Of a stretch of DNA of 64,000 nucleotides, positions 14,163 through 26,100 are shown in pieces. The stretch lies in NCBI GenBank assembly GCA_900766585.1, contig CAAFVV010000014.1:1-64000 (forward strand). The letters run 5' to 3'. How positions within the stretch are numbered: the stretch's first letter is position 1; each line of letters opens with the position of its first letter. Below the pieces are notes generated by a model, which saw only the letters and a program-made list of their open reading frames with translations, had not been told where the DNA came from and did no database searches. A program made the translations under genes and the position numbers. Origin of the DNA: Clostridia bacterium. GTDB taxonomy: Bacteria; Bacillota; Clostridia; Oscillospirales; Acutalibacteraceae.

Positions 14163-14522
14163 ATGGCTCGTATTAAAGGCGCGATGATGACGCGCAAAAG
14201 ACGCAAAAAGACCCTGAAGCTCGCGAAGGGCTATTACGGCGCAAAGTCCCGTCTGTTCAAGACCGCGAAAGAAGCGGTGATGAAGTCCGGACAGTACGCC
14301 TATATCGGCCGTCGGCAGAAAAAGCGTGATTTCCGCCGTCTGTGGATCACCCGCATTTCTGCGGCTGCCAAGCTCAACGGCATGAACTACTCCACCCTGA
14401 TGAACGGTTTGAAGAAAGCGAACATTTCCCTGAACCGTAAGATGCTGGCTGAGCTTGCCGTGTCGGATGCCGCGGCGTTCACCGCACTGACCGAAAAGGC
14501 CAAGGCTGCGCTGAATAAATAA
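14163..14522 (+). CDS. rplT: 50S ribosomal protein L20
   Basis: 119 residues, starting MARIKGAMMTRKRRKKTLKL, with the L20 hallmark GYYGAKSRLFKTAKEAVM and RRLWITRISAAAKLNGMNYS. It is an early 50S assembly protein and, in related bacteria, the repressor of its own operon through the leader RNA. It ends the operon, and a strong hairpin follows. Confidence 0.97.
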   Translation: MARIKGAMMTRKRRKKTLKLAKGYYGAKSRLFKTAKEAVMKSGQYAYIGRRQKKRDFRRLWITRISAAAKLNGMNYSTLMNGLKKANISLNRKMLAELAVSDAAAFTALTEKAKAALNK

Positions 14523-14532
14523 GCTGGATTCA

Positions 14533-14560
14533 CGCCCACAGGGTTTCCTGTGGGCGTTTG
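14533..14560 (+). terminator. Terminator after rplT
   Basis: Perfect 10-bp arms CGCCCACAGG (14533-14542) and CCTGTGGGCG (14547-14556) followed by TTTGTC. Eleven bases after the rplT stop. Confidence 0.85.
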
Positions 14561-14618
14561 TCGCTTTATCTGCCGTCAAATTTTTATGGCGAAAAACCGC
14601 GAAAGGAGGGACAAAACG

Positions 14619-15419
14619 GTGGAGATCACCAGTCGGGATAACCGTTTGATCAAGGAGTGGCGGCGTCTTGCGTCTGACGCGGCATACCGCCGCAGAACCG
14701 GGCAGTTTGCGCTGGAGGGCGCGCGGCTTTGCGCCGATGCGGCGCTGTCCGATGTGCCGCTGTCCGCCGTTTTGCTCACCGAGCGGGCGCGGGAGCAGTA
14801 TGCCGCGCTTTTGCAGCCGGTGCTTGCGGCGGCGGAGCAGGTCATGACCGTTTCACCGGCGCTGGCGGCGTATGTGGGGGAGACGGCGGGAACACAGGGC
14901 GTGTTCGCCGTCGCCGCACGGAAAAGCCGCGATTTTGACGTGCTGCCGTCGGGGAGGTATCTCGCGCTTGAGGATGTGCAGGACCCTGCCAACCTCGGCG
15001 CCGTCGTGCGGACGGCGGAGGCGATGGGTACAGACGGTTTGCTGCTTTCCCGCGGCTGCTGTGACCTGTACAGCCCCAAGGTGCTGCGCGCCAGCATGGG
15101 CGGGGTGTTCCGCCTGCCGGTGCGGGAGGTGGCGTCTATGCCCGAGGCGGCTGCGGATTGGCAGAAGCGCGGGCTTACCGTATACGCCTGTGTGGCGGAT
15201 CGCTCGGCGGAAAAGCTGACGGCGGTTTCGTTTGCCGACGGCACCGTGTGCCTGATCGGCAACGAGGGCAACGGGCTGCGTCCCGAGACGGTAGACGCCT
15301 GTACCGCGCGCGTGACCATACCGATGCCGGGGCGCGCGGAATCGCTCAATGCGTCCGCGGCGGCGGCGATCGTGCTGTGGGAGCTTTGCCGCAGCCGCTG
15401 CCCGGCCGGGGAGGGATGA
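14619..15419 (+). CDS. TrmH/SpoU-family RNA 2'-O-methyltransferase
   Basis: A 266-residue SPOUT methyltransferase. An N-terminal substrate-binding part (TSRDNRLIKEWRRLASDAAY, FALEGARLC) precedes the SpoU domain with its three motifs: LEDVQDPANLGAVVRTAEAM, GTVCLIGNEGNGL and IPMPGRAESLNASAAAAI. It likely methylates 23S rRNA ribose. The GTG start is chosen because AAAGGAGGG is about seven bases upstream; the frame is open further but has no other ribosome site. It lies four bases from dprA. Confidence 0.92.
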   Translation: MEITSRDNRLIKEWRRLASDAAYRRRTGQFALEGARLCADAALSDVPLSAVLLTERAREQYAALLQPVLAAAEQVMTVSPALAAYVGETAGTQGVFAVAARKSRDFDVLPSGRYLALEDVQDPANLGAVVRTAEAMGTDGLLLSRGCCDLYSPKVLRASMGGVFRLPVREVASMPEAAADWQKRGLTVYACVADRSAEKLTAVSFADGTVCLIGNEGNGLRPETVDACTARVTIPMPGRAESLNASAAAAIVLWELCRSRCPAGEG

Positions 15420-15423
15420 CGGT

Positions 15424-16701
15424 ATGGCTGTTGATCACCGTCTCCACTGGATCTGGCTGCAGTCGGCGCTCGGCGCGGGCTGCCCGCAGACGGGTGCGCT
15501 GCTGCGCCGGTTCGCCACGGCGTTTGAGGTCTACCAAGCCGATCCGCGGGAGCTTGCCGCCTGCGGCCTGTCTGCCGCGCAGATCAAGCGTCTGGAAAAC
15601 CGGGATCTGCATCCCGCGGCGCAGTGCCTGTATGAGACGCTGCGCATAGGCGGCTGGGTGCTCACGCCGGAGGACGCGCGTTTTCCGTCGCAGCTGCGCG
15701 GGATTTATGCGATGCCGCTCGTGCTTTACGGGCGCGGCTGGATGCCGGATATGGAAGTGATCCCGTCGGTGACGATCGTCGGCACGCGCCGCTGTTCGCC
15801 CTATGGTCTGCGTATGGCGACGGAGCTTGCGGCAGGATTGGCCGCCGGCGGTTTGTGCGTGGTCAGCGGCGGCGCTGTCGGTGTTGATGGGGCTGCTCTG
15901 CGCGCGGCTCTGGCACAGGGCGGGACAACGATCTGCCTGCAGGGCTGCGGCCTGGACATCAACTATCCGGCGGAAAACGAAGATATGCGGCGGGCGGTCG
16001 CACAGACCGGCGCAGTGCTGACGGAGTTTCCGCTCGGCATGCCGGCACGCAGACAGAATTTTCCGATCCGCAACCGGCTTTTATCCGGACTGACACAGGG
16101 CACCTGTGTTGTGGAAGCGCCCGCCGGAAGCGGCGCACTGATTACGGCGCGGTATGCGCTGGAGCAGGGGCGGGATGTGTTTGCCGTACCCGGTGCTGCG
16201 TATATGCCGAGTATGGCGGGCTGTAACGAGCTGATCCGCGACGGCGCCCATCTGGTCAGCTGCGCCGCGGATGTGATGGAGGAATACCGTCCGCGGTTTG
16301 AAAACCGTCTGGACTTTGAAGCTGCTGCGGCGGCAGAACGCGCGGCAGGAGGAATAAAGCCCTCGCTCCTGCGTGTGGCCGACAGCCGGCAGGCGAACGA
16401 ACCGCCGAAAAGCCGGTCCGGGAGCCAACCGAAACGGGCGGGGCGGCCGGTGCGGAGGGCGGTCAGTGAAAAGCCCGCGCCGCCGGAAAATCCGGCGCCT
16501 GCGCCGACAGCGGTCTGTCCGGACTATGTGTCCGAGACCGCGCGGCAAATTTATGCTGTGCTGACGGCGGAGCCGCAGCTTTTAGACGACATTTCCGCGC
16601 GGCTTTCCCTGCCGACCAACCGTGTGCTGGCGGCGCTGACCGAGCTGGAAATTGCGGGCTGTGCCGCCGGTGATGCCGGCGGGCGTTATCACCTCAAGTA
16701 A
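15424..16701 (+). CDS. dprA: DNA-processing protein DprA/Smf
   Basis: A 425-residue protein with an N-terminal helical region, the Rossmann-like DprA domain (VTIVGTRRCSPYGLRMA, VVSGGAVGVDGAALRAAL, GCGLDINYPAENEDM, FPIRNRLLSGLTQGTCVVEA, SGALITARYALEQGRDVFAV) and a C-terminal winged-helix domain (SETARQIYAVLTAEPQ to the end) after a basic, Pro-rich linker. DprA binds single-stranded DNA and loads RecA during transformation. The usual GLARGIDxxAH segment is altered here (GGAVGVDGAAL). Next to topA, the normal Firmicute order. Confidence 0.94.
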   Translation: MAVDHRLHWIWLQSALGAGCPQTGALLRRFATAFEVYQADPRELAACGLSAAQIKRLENRDLHPAAQCLYETLRIGGWVLTPEDARFPSQLRGIYAMPLVLYGRGWMPDMEVIPSVTIVGTRRCSPYGLRMATELAAGLAAGGLCVVSGGAVGVDGAALRAALAQGGTTICLQGCGLDINYPAENEDMRRAVAQTGAVLTEFPLGMPARRQNFPIRNRLLSGLTQGTCVVEAPAGSGALITARYALEQGRDVFAVPGAAYMPSMAGCNELIRDGAHLVSCAADVMEEYRPRFENRLDFEAAAAAERAAGGIKPSLLRVADSRQANEPPKSRSGSQPKRAGRPVRRAVSEKPAPPENPAPAPTAVCPDYVSETARQIYAVLTAEPQLLDDISARLSLPTNRVLAALTELEIAGCAAGDAGGRYHLK

Positions 16702-16726
16702 TCAAAGAAACGGGAGTTTAGGCTAT

Positions 16727-18824
16727 ATGGCAAAACTGGTTATACTGGAGTCTCCGGCGAAGGCCAAGACGGTGCAGAAATATCTGGGGAACGGCTATAC
16801 GGTCACGGCGTCGATGGGGCATATCCGCGACCTGCCGCGGTCGCTGCTCGGTGTGGATGTGGAGCACGGATTCAAGCCGCGCTATACGGATATTCCCGGC
16901 AAAACGGCGCTGATCCGCCAGCTGCGGCAGATGGCGGCGGAGAGCGACGGCGTGATTCTTGCCACCGACCCTGACCGCGAGGGAGAAGCGATTTCCTGGC
17001 ATCTGGCGCAGGTGCTCGGCATGGACATTCAGACGGCTGACCGCGTGACTTTCAACGAGATCACCAAAAGCGGTGTCGCAGCCGGTATGGCGCATCCGCG
17101 GCAGATCGACATGGATCTGGTCAATGCGCAGCAGGCGCGGCGTATTCTTGACCGCATCGTCGGCTATAAGCTCAGCCCCTTTTTGTGGAAAAAGGTGCGC
17201 AAGGGGCTGTCCGCCGGCCGTGTGCAGTCGGCGGCAGTGCGGATCATCGTCGATCGCGAGGAGGAAATCCGCGCCTTTATCAGCGAGGAATACTGGACGA
17301 TCGACGCCAAGCTGTCCGCCACGCCAAAGGGGCGGCCGTTTGCTGCGCATCTGGCGACGGTGGACGGGAAAAAGCAGAAAATTGAAAACAAAGAGCAGGC
17401 GGACGCCGTTCTTGACCGTATTCGGGATAAGCCGTTTACGGTCAGCACTGTCAAGCGCGGCACCCGCCAGATCGCGCCGCAGCCGCCGTTTATCACCTCC
17501 ACGATGCAGCAGGAGGCGAGCCGCAAGCTCGGCTTTGCCGCCCGCCGCACCATGAAGGCGGCGCAGGAGCTGTACGAGGGCGTTGATGTCGAGGGCATCG
17601 GCGCGGTCGGTCTCATTACCTATATGCGTACCGACTCGCTGCGCATCTCCGACGATGCGCGCCGGGACGGCACGGCTTTTATCCGCGAGCGCTACGGCGA
17701 CAGCTATCTGCCCGAAAAGCCGCGGGTGTTCCGCTCCCGCAGCAATGCGCAGGACGCCCACGAGGCGATCCGCCCCTCTCTGCCCGAGCTGACGCCCGAG
17801 CGGGTGCGCTCGTCGCTGAGCGCCGATCAGTATAAGCTGTACAAGCTGATCTGGGAGCGGTTTATCGCGAGCCTGATGGCGTCCTGCGTGCAGGATACCT
17901 GCCAGCTGACGATTCAGGCGGGCGACTGCGGCTTCAAAGCCAGCGGCTACACCGTGCGCTTTGACGGCTTCACGGTGCTGTATGTCGAGGGCAAGGATGA
18001 GGACGAGGAGGACGACGGGGCGCTGCCGCCGCTGAAGGAGGGCGATGTGCTGACGCTGCGCGAGCTTGGCGGCAACCAGCATTTCACCCAGCCGCCCGCC
18101 CGCTATACGGAGGCGACGCTCATCAAGGCGCTGGAGGAAAACGGCATCGGCCGTCCGTCTACCTTTGCGCCGACCATTTCCACCATTCTCGCGCGCGAGT
18201 ATGTGGAGCGGGAGGGAAAGGCGCTCAAGCCGACGGCGCTCGGCGAGGTGGTGACGACGCTGATGAAGGAGCAGTTTTCCGAGATCGTGGACGTGGAATT
18301 CACCGCCCGCATGGAGCGGGAGTTAGACGACGTGGAGAGCGGAAAAGCGGACTGGGTCGACACGCTCGATCAGTTCTATAAGGGCTTTTCTGCGACGCTG
18401 AAAAAAGCCGAGGAGCAGATGTCCGGCGAAAAGCTCAAGGTGCCGGAGATCGAAAGCGACGTTACCTGTGAGCTTTGCGGGCGCAAAATGGTGATCAAAA
18501 CCGGACGCTACGGCAAGTTCCTTGCCTGCCCGGGCTATCCGGAGTGCAAAAACACCAGGCAGATCGTCGAAGAGACCGGCGGTATCTGTCCGAAATGCGG
18601 CGGTGCGATTCTGGCGCGCAAATCCAAAAGCAACCGCAAATTTTTCGGCTGCGCCAACTATCCGAAATGCGATTTCATCACCTGGAACGAGCCGACGGCA
18701 CAGGTCTGCCCGCAGTGCGGCAAGACGCTGTTTAAGAAAAAGGGGCGCGCGGGCGGACTGGTGTGCTTAAACGAGGGCTGCGGCTATGAGTGCGCCGCCA
18801 CGAAGGGGGAAAAGAAAAAATCCG

Positions 18825-18832
<8 letters not shown>
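16727..18832 (+). CDS. topA: DNA topoisomerase I
   Basis: A 701-residue type IA topoisomerase that relaxes negative supercoils. Toprim domain at 1-115 (LVILESPAKAKTVQKYL; acidic triad DPDREGE at 81-87), catalytic Tyr-299 in GLITYMRTDS, and three C-terminal four-Cys zinc modules (CELCGRKM...CPGYPEC, CPKCGG...CANYPKC, CPQCGK...CLNEGC). The ATG at 16727 is favoured because it matches the family N-terminus. It overlaps the trmFO start by 8 bases. Confidence 0.98.
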
Positions 18833-20159
<1,327 letters not shown>

Positions 20160-20163
20160 CGGC

Positions 20164-21174
20164 ATGAAAATACTGGTGGATGCATTCGGCGGAGACAACG
20201 CGCCGTACGCGCCGATCGCCGGCGCCGTACAGGCGGTCGCTGAGGGAATCGCCGAAGTGGCCCTGGTGGGCGACGAGGAGAAGATCTGCGCGGCTGCGGC
20301 GGAAAAAGGGCTGTCGCTTGACGGCATCGGGGTGATCCCCGCGCCGGACGTGATGGAGATGGAGGATGAGCCGCGGCGCATCCTGAAGGATAAAAAGGAC
20401 AGCTCTATGGCGGTCGGGCTTCGGCTGACCGCCGAGGGGCAGGGGGATGCGTTCGTTTCTGCGGGCAGCACCGGCGCGCTTATCATGGGCGCCACGTTTC
20501 TGACCAAGCGGATCAAGGGCGTGTCGCGTCCGGCGCTCGCCCCGCTGCTGCCGTCGGACAACGGGCCGTTTATGCTGCTGGATTCCGGCGCAAACGCCGA
20601 TTGCCGCCCCGAGATGCTGCTGCAGTTTGCCCTGCTCGGCAGCCTCTATATGGAACATGTCGTCTGTCCGGGCGAGACCCCGACGGTGGGGCTGCTCAAC
20701 ATCGGGACGGAGGACAGCAAGGGCGGCGAGCTGCAAAAGGCGACGTTTCCGCTGCTGCGGGATTCCGGACTGTGCTTTGTCGGCAACGTTGAAGCGCGCG
20801 ATGTACCCTACGGCAAGGCCAAGGTCATCGTGGCGGACGGCTTTTCCGGCAATGTGCTGTTAAAGACCATGGAGGGCACCGCCTCCATGCTGCTGCATAC
20901 GGTCAGGGAGCTGTTTATGACCAACCTGCGGACGAAGCTCGCGGGACTTCTGGTAAAGCCCTATCTGTCGGGGCTGAAAAAGCGGATGGATACCTCTGAA
21001 TACGGCGGCGCGCCGGTGCTGGGCGTTGCCCGCCCGGTCATCAAGGCGCACGGCAACTCCGATGCACGCGCCATCCGCAGCGCCATCCGTGTCGCGGCGG
21101 AATACGCCGCCTCTGGCGCCGTTGACCGTATGACGGAGGCGATCGCCCGTGCGGCGGCGCCGGCAGAGGAGTGA
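20164..21174 (+). CDS. plsX: Phosphate acyltransferase PlsX
   Basis: A 336-residue enzyme that converts acyl-ACP and phosphate into acyl-phosphate for phospholipid synthesis. It has MKILVDAFGGDNAPYAPIAG, SSMAVGLRLTAEGQGDAFVS, AGSTGALIMGATFLTKRIKG, LDSGANADCRPEMLLQFA and GFSGNVLLKTMEGTA. GGGAGG lies seven bases upstream of the ATG. It is followed by the ACP-like gene six bases on, the conserved plsX-acp-rnc order. Confidence 0.96.
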   Translation: MKILVDAFGGDNAPYAPIAGAVQAVAEGIAEVALVGDEEKICAAAAEKGLSLDGIGVIPAPDVMEMEDEPRRILKDKKDSSMAVGLRLTAEGQGDAFVSAGSTGALIMGATFLTKRIKGVSRPALAPLLPSDNGPFMLLDSGANADCRPEMLLQFALLGSLYMEHVVCPGETPTVGLLNIGTEDSKGGELQKATFPLLRDSGLCFVGNVEARDVPYGKAKVIVADGFSGNVLLKTMEGTASMLLHTVRELFMTNLRTKLAGLLVKPYLSGLKKRMDTSEYGGAPVLGVARPVIKAHGNSDARAIRSAIRVAAEYAASGAVDRMTEAIARAAAPAEE

Positions 21175-21180
21175 TACGGC

Positions 21181-21405
21181 ATGGTCATGGAGGAACTGCG
21201 GCTCTGGCTTTGCGACCGTTTCGGCTGTGAACCGGAGGATGTGCGCTTTTCGGCTTCCTTTGATGATTTGAATATCCGGCCGGGCGAGCTTGCGGAGCTG
21301 GCATTTTGGATGCAGGAGCGCTTTTCGGTGGAGATTCCGGACGACGTGCTCTCGGACTGCGAAACCGTTGAGGATCTGGTCGGCTATGTGGAGGATCGGT
21401 TGTAA
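21181..21405 (+). CDS. Acyl-carrier-protein-like protein lacking the active serine
   Basis: A 74-residue acidic protein at the usual acpP position between plsX and rnc. It aligns along its whole length with ACP (helix I LRLWLCDRFGCEPEDV, FDDLNIRPGELAELAFWMQE, RFSVEIPDDVLSDCETVEDL). However, the DSL motif that carries 4'-phosphopantetheine is replaced: where ACP has LGADSLDTVEL, this has LNIRPGELAEL, Pro in place of Ser. It therefore should not carry acyl chains. It may be a structural or regulatory ACP homologue; a true ACP must be encoded elsewhere. It overlaps rnc by one base. Confidence 0.88.
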   Translation: MVMEELRLWLCDRFGCEPEDVRFSASFDDLNIRPGELAELAFWMQERFSVEIPDDVLSDCETVEDLVGYVEDRL

Positions 21406-22106
21406 TGGAAAAGTCAAATCAAACGTCACTTGTGGAACTGATGGATCGGCTGGGACACCGCTTTCGGAATGAAATGCTGCTGACCCGCGCGCTGACCCAT
21501 TCCTCCTATGCGCACGAGTGCCGCCACGAGGGCGGCGATAACGAGCGGCTGGAATTTCTCGGCGACTCGGTTTTGGGGCTGATCGCGGCGGAATACCTGT
21601 TCGGGCTGCTCTCCTCGCAGGAGGGCGAGCTGACAAAGGTGCGCGCCTCGGTCGTCTGCGAAAAGGCGCTGGCGTCCTATGCCGAGGAGCTGGAGCTTGG
21701 GCGCTATCTGCTGCTCGGCCACGGCGAGCGCACGACCGGCGGCGGCCGCCGTCCGTCTATCCTGGCGGATGCGTTTGAGGCGGTGCTGGCGGCGATCTAT
21801 CTGGACGGCGGTATGGAAGAGGCGCGCCGCTTTGTGATGCCCTATCTCGAAAAGGAGGTCGCGTCGCAGCGCCGCCGCCATTTCAAGGATTATAAGACCT
21901 GCCTTCAGGAGATCGTGCAGCAGAATCCGGAGGAGCGGCTGCTCTATGTACTCGTGAAGGAGTCCGGCCCCGACCATCAGAAGCGGTTTACCGTTGAGGT
22001 GCATCTGAATTCCAACGTGATCGGCACCGGCACCGGCCGCAGCAAAAAAGAGGCGGAACAGCAGGCGGCGCGCGAGGCGCTCAAGCTGATGGGCTGGGAT
22101 GAGTAA
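21405..22106 (+). CDS. rnc: Ribonuclease III
   Basis: A 233-residue double-strand-specific endonuclease that processes rRNA and other structured RNAs. The catalytic signature is NERLEFLGDSVLGLIAAEYL (metal-binding E50/D54 region), with a second acidic site in ILADAFEAVLAAIYLDGG, and a C-terminal dsRNA-binding domain (about 160-230: DYKTCLQEIVQQ, GTGRSKKEAEQQAAREAL). It starts on the stop codon of the ACP-like gene and overlaps the next gene by 8 bases. Confidence 0.97.
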   Translation: MEKSNQTSLVELMDRLGHRFRNEMLLTRALTHSSYAHECRHEGGDNERLEFLGDSVLGLIAAEYLFGLLSSQEGELTKVRASVVCEKALASYAEELELGRYLLLGHGERTTGGGRRPSILADAFEAVLAAIYLDGGMEEARRFVMPYLEKEVASQRRRHFKDYKTCLQEIVQQNPEERLLYVLVKESGPDHQKRFTVEVHLNSNVIGTGTGRSKKEAEQQAAREALKLMGWDE

Positions 22107-23103
22107 ACACGCGAACGCGGCGTTGTTTGTGCCGAACGCCGGCTGTCCGCATCGGTGCAGCTTCTGCGATCAGGCAGCAATATCCGGCCACCCCGCCATC
22201 CCGACAGCGGATGAGGTGGCACACGTCTGCGAGACGGCGATTGCGACAAGGCGGGTATCACCGGAAAAGTCGGAGATCGCGTTTTTCGGCGGGAGCTTTA
22301 CCGCGCTGCCGCAGGCACAGCAGGATACGCTTCTTTCGGCGGCATATCCGTATGTCCGGGCGGGGCAGTTTAAGGGCATCCGCCTGTCTACCCGTCCCGA
22401 CTGCGTGGACGAGGCGGTCTGCGCCCGCCTGCGCGCTTTCGGCGTGACGGCGGTGGAGCTGGGGGCGCAGAGCATGGACGACCGCGTGCTCGCGCGAAAC
22501 CGGCGGGGGCATACCGCTGCGGATACAGCTGCCGCCGCGGCGTGCATACATGGCGCGGGGATCGAGCTGGGGCTGCAGATGATGACCGGTCTGCCCGGCG
22601 ATACCGACGACGGAGCAAAGGAGACGCTGCGGCAGCTTTGCGCGCTGTCGCCCGCCACGCTGCGCATTTATCCGACGCAGGTGCTGCGCGGCACGCTTCT
22701 GGCCAAATGGTGGGCAGAGGGGACCTATATGCCGCAGATACTGGAGGACGCAGCGGCGCTCTGTGCGCAGCTGCTCGATTATGCAGAGCGCGGATGCGGG
22801 ATCCCCGTGATCCGTCTGGGGCTGCACGCCGACGCGTCCATGCAGGCGGCACGGCTGGCGGGACCGTATCATCCTGCCTTTCGGGAGCTTTGTGAGGGAG
22901 AGCTGTATCTTCGGCTGGCGCTCACAGCGCTTCAAACCGGTCACGCCGGAACAAAGGCGGTGCTGTCGGTTGCACCGGCGGCGCTGTCTAGCATGATCGG
23001 TCAGCACAAACGCAATATACAGGCGCTTTCCCGCGCGGGCTACCGCGTGGAGGTGCATCCCGACCCGGCTGTGCCGCGCTATGCGGTGCGGGTGGGCGAT
23101 TGA
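22099..23103 (+). CDS. Elp3-like radical SAM protein
   Basis: A 334-residue radical SAM enzyme. The 4Fe-4S motif is CPHRCSFC at about 16-23, followed by SEIAFFGGSFTALP, LSTRPDCVDE, GVTAVELGAQSMDDRVLARN and LQMMTGLPGDT, which resemble the Elp3 core. It lacks the C-terminal acetyltransferase of Elp3. The same stand-alone gene is common between rnc and smc in this group; its reaction is not known to me, though a tRNA-modification role is plausible. It overlaps rnc by 8 bases. Confidence 0.88.
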   Translation: MSKHANAALFVPNAGCPHRCSFCDQAAISGHPAIPTADEVAHVCETAIATRRVSPEKSEIAFFGGSFTALPQAQQDTLLSAAYPYVRAGQFKGIRLSTRPDCVDEAVCARLRAFGVTAVELGAQSMDDRVLARNRRGHTAADTAAAAACIHGAGIELGLQMMTGLPGDTDDGAKETLRQLCALSPATLRIYPTQVLRGTLLAKWWAEGTYMPQILEDAAALCAQLLDYAERGCGIPVIRLGLHADASMQAARLAGPYHPAFRELCEGELYLRLALTALQTGHAGTKAVLSVAPAALSSMIGQHKRNIQALSRAGYRVEVHPDPAVPRYAVRVGD

Positions 23104-23117
23104 CAGGAAGTGAGACT

Positions 23118-26100
23118 ATGCTGCTTAAATCATTGGAAATACACGGGTTTAAATCCTTTCCCGATAAAACAGTGCTGCGCTTTGACCGCGGCATGACCGC
23201 CGTGGTCGGACCGAACGGCAGCGGCAAATCCAACATAAGCGACGCGATCCGCTGGGTGCTCGGCGAGCAGTCGACCAAGAGTCTGCGCGGTGCCAAAATG
23301 GAGGACGTGATCTTCAACGGCACCGAAAAGCGCCGTCCGGTCGGCTTTGCCGAGGTGTCGCTCGTGATCGACAACAAGGATCGTGCGCTCGGGTTTGATG
23401 CCGACGATGTCAAGGTGACGCGCCGGTATTATCGCTCGGGCGACAGCGAATATCTGCTGAATAACGCCTCGGTACGGCTTAAGGACATCCAGCTTCTGTT
23501 TATGGACACCGGTCTCGGCCGCGACGGCTATTCCATCGTCGGACAGGGGCGGATCGGCGACATCGTGGCATCAAAATCCAACGACCGCCGCGAAATTTTT
23601 GAAGAGGCGGCGGGCATTGCCAAATACCGCTACCGCAAAAACGAGGCGGAGCGCCGTCTGGCGGCGGCGGAGGACAACCTTGTGCGTCTGCGGGACATCG
23701 TGACCGAGCTTGAGGAGCGGGTCGGACCTTTGGCGGCACAGGCGGAAAAGGCGAAGAAGTTTCTGGAATTCGCCGGTGAGAAAAAGACGCTGGAGATCGG
23801 GCTGTGGCTCCATGTGATCCGCGCGACAAAGGACACGCTGCGGGATCTGAACGCCAAGCTGGAGCTTGCGCGCACGCAGTATGACGCGGCGGGCGAGGCG
23901 GCGGACGAGGGGTACCGGCAGATCGAGGAGATCGGCCGCCGCTCGGCAGAGATTTCCGCCCGCATGGACGAGCTGCGCCGCAGCACGGCGGTGACGGAGG
24001 AGCAGGCGGCGGCGCTCGACAGCCGCGCGGCGGTGCGCCGCAACGATATGGCGCACAACGCCGACACGATTGAGCGCCTTTTGGGGGACATTGCCGAATC
24101 GGACAGCGGTGACGACCGCATCCGCGAGGAGATCGCCCGCCGCAAGCAGGAGATTACGGAAAAGCAGGCGGCGATCGCGGAGAGCGAACGGCAGCGGCTT
24201 GCGGCGGCTGAGGAGCTGGAGGGGCTGACCAAAAGCAGCGACGAGGCGACCGACCGCATGAGCGCGCTGTCCGAAAAGGCGAACGCGCTGGCGCTGGCTT
24301 TGTCGGATGCGCGTGTGCAGTCCGGTACCGCCGAATCGGCGCTGACGGAGATCACGCTGCGGCTGTCGCAGATCAATGCCTCCGTGATCGGGCGGCAGCA
24401 GGAGGTTGCCGCGGCGAAAGCGGAGCGCGACGCCTGCCGCAAGGATGCGGCGGAGGCGGAGGAGCGGACGGAGAGCCTGAAAAACTCTGCCGAGGGCTAT
24501 CGCCTGCGCGCAAAGTCGCGGGCGGAGAAGCGTGATGCCGCCAAGGAGACCGCCGACCAGCGCCGGCTGGATGCAGAGGAAAAGCTCCGCCGCGTGCGGC
24601 TGCTTGAGGAGCTGGAACGCAGCATGGAGGGCTTTTCCGGCAGCGTCAAGGCGGTGATCCGCCAGGCGGAGCGGGGGGCGCTGACCGGTATTCTCGGTCC
24701 GGTGTCCCGCCTTTTGCGCACGACACCGGAATATGCGCTCGCCATTGAAACGGCGCTCGGCGCGGCGGCGCAGAACGTGGTCTGCTCCCGCGAGGAGGAT
24801 GCCAAACGCGCCATTGCCTATCTAAAAGAATCCAAAGGCGGCCGCGCGACGTTTCTGCCGCTTTCCACGATAAAGGGAAACCGCCTGCGGGAAAACGGAC
24901 TGGACGACGCCCCGGGCTTTGTCGGGCTGGCGTGTGAGCTGGTGCAGTTTGCTCCCGAATATGCGGGCGTGGCGGACAGTCTGCTCGGGCGCGTTGCCGT
25001 GGCGGAGGATCTTGATTACGCGGTGAGCCTGGCACGCCGCTTCGGCTACCGTTTCCGCATTGTGACGCTGGACGGACAGGTCGTTAACGCGGGCGGCTCG
25101 CTGACCGGCGGCTCGGCGTCGAAAAACGCCGGACTTCTGTCCCGCCGCGGCGAGATCGAACGCCTGCAAAAAGAGGCGGAGGTGCTTGCCGCCAAGGCGC
25201 GCGAGGCGCAGGAAAACTGGAAGCGGCTTTCCGAGGAAGCGGCTTTGGTGGAGGCGGAGTGGATGGGCCTGCAGGGCGAGCTGTCCACGGCGCAGGAGGA
25301 TAAGATTCGTCTGGATGGCGAGCTGCGCCGTCTGGAGGAGCAGCTATCCGCCGGTGAGCGCAGCCTGAGCGAAAGCGCGGAGGAGATCCGTTCGCTGACG
25401 GCGCGCGCCGAGGATTGCCGCGGCCGGATGGCTGAGGCGGCGGAGCGGATGCAGACGCTTGAAGCGGATAAAGCCGCCGTCGAGCAGGAGATCGCCGGTA
25501 TCAGCGGCGGGAGGCAGCAGCTGACCGAGCAGCGCAGCACGCTGTCGGAGCGTATTGCGGCGCTGAAGCTCGCCGAGGTCGCCGCGCAGAAGGAGATCGA
25601 GGCGGCACAAGGCGCTATCGGCGAGTGGGAGGCGCGCTTCCGCGATGCGGAGAGCTACCGCGCCCGCCTGCAGGAGCAGATTGCGCAGGTGAAGGCGCAG
25701 AATACCGCCATCGAAGCGGAGCTTGCCTCTCTGGCAGACGAGGCGGCGGCGCTGCGCGCACAGTCAGCCTCTGTGGAGACACAGATCGCCAAATTGGCGG
25801 AGGAGCGCAGCGAGGGCGAGCGGCAGCAGACCGTCTTGCAGCAGAAGAGCCGTGAAAAGCTCGATGAGCGCGAGCTGGCGGGCCGCGAAGCGGGACGGCT
25901 GGAGGAGCGCTGCCTTGCGGCGCAGCGCGAGAGCGACGAGGTCGTCAAAAAGCTGTTTGAGGAGTATGAGCTGACCCGCAGCGAGGCGGAGGAGATCACC
26001 GAGCCGATTGCGGACGTTCCCGCTGCGAACCGGCGGTTAAACGAGCTGAAAAGCAAGATCCGTTCCCTCGGCAGCGTCAATGTGGACGCGATCGAGGAAT

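Noticed and set aside
16718..18082. 454-codon minus-strand frame opposite topA
   Set aside because: Same GC-bias artefact; topA motifs on the plus strand are unambiguous.
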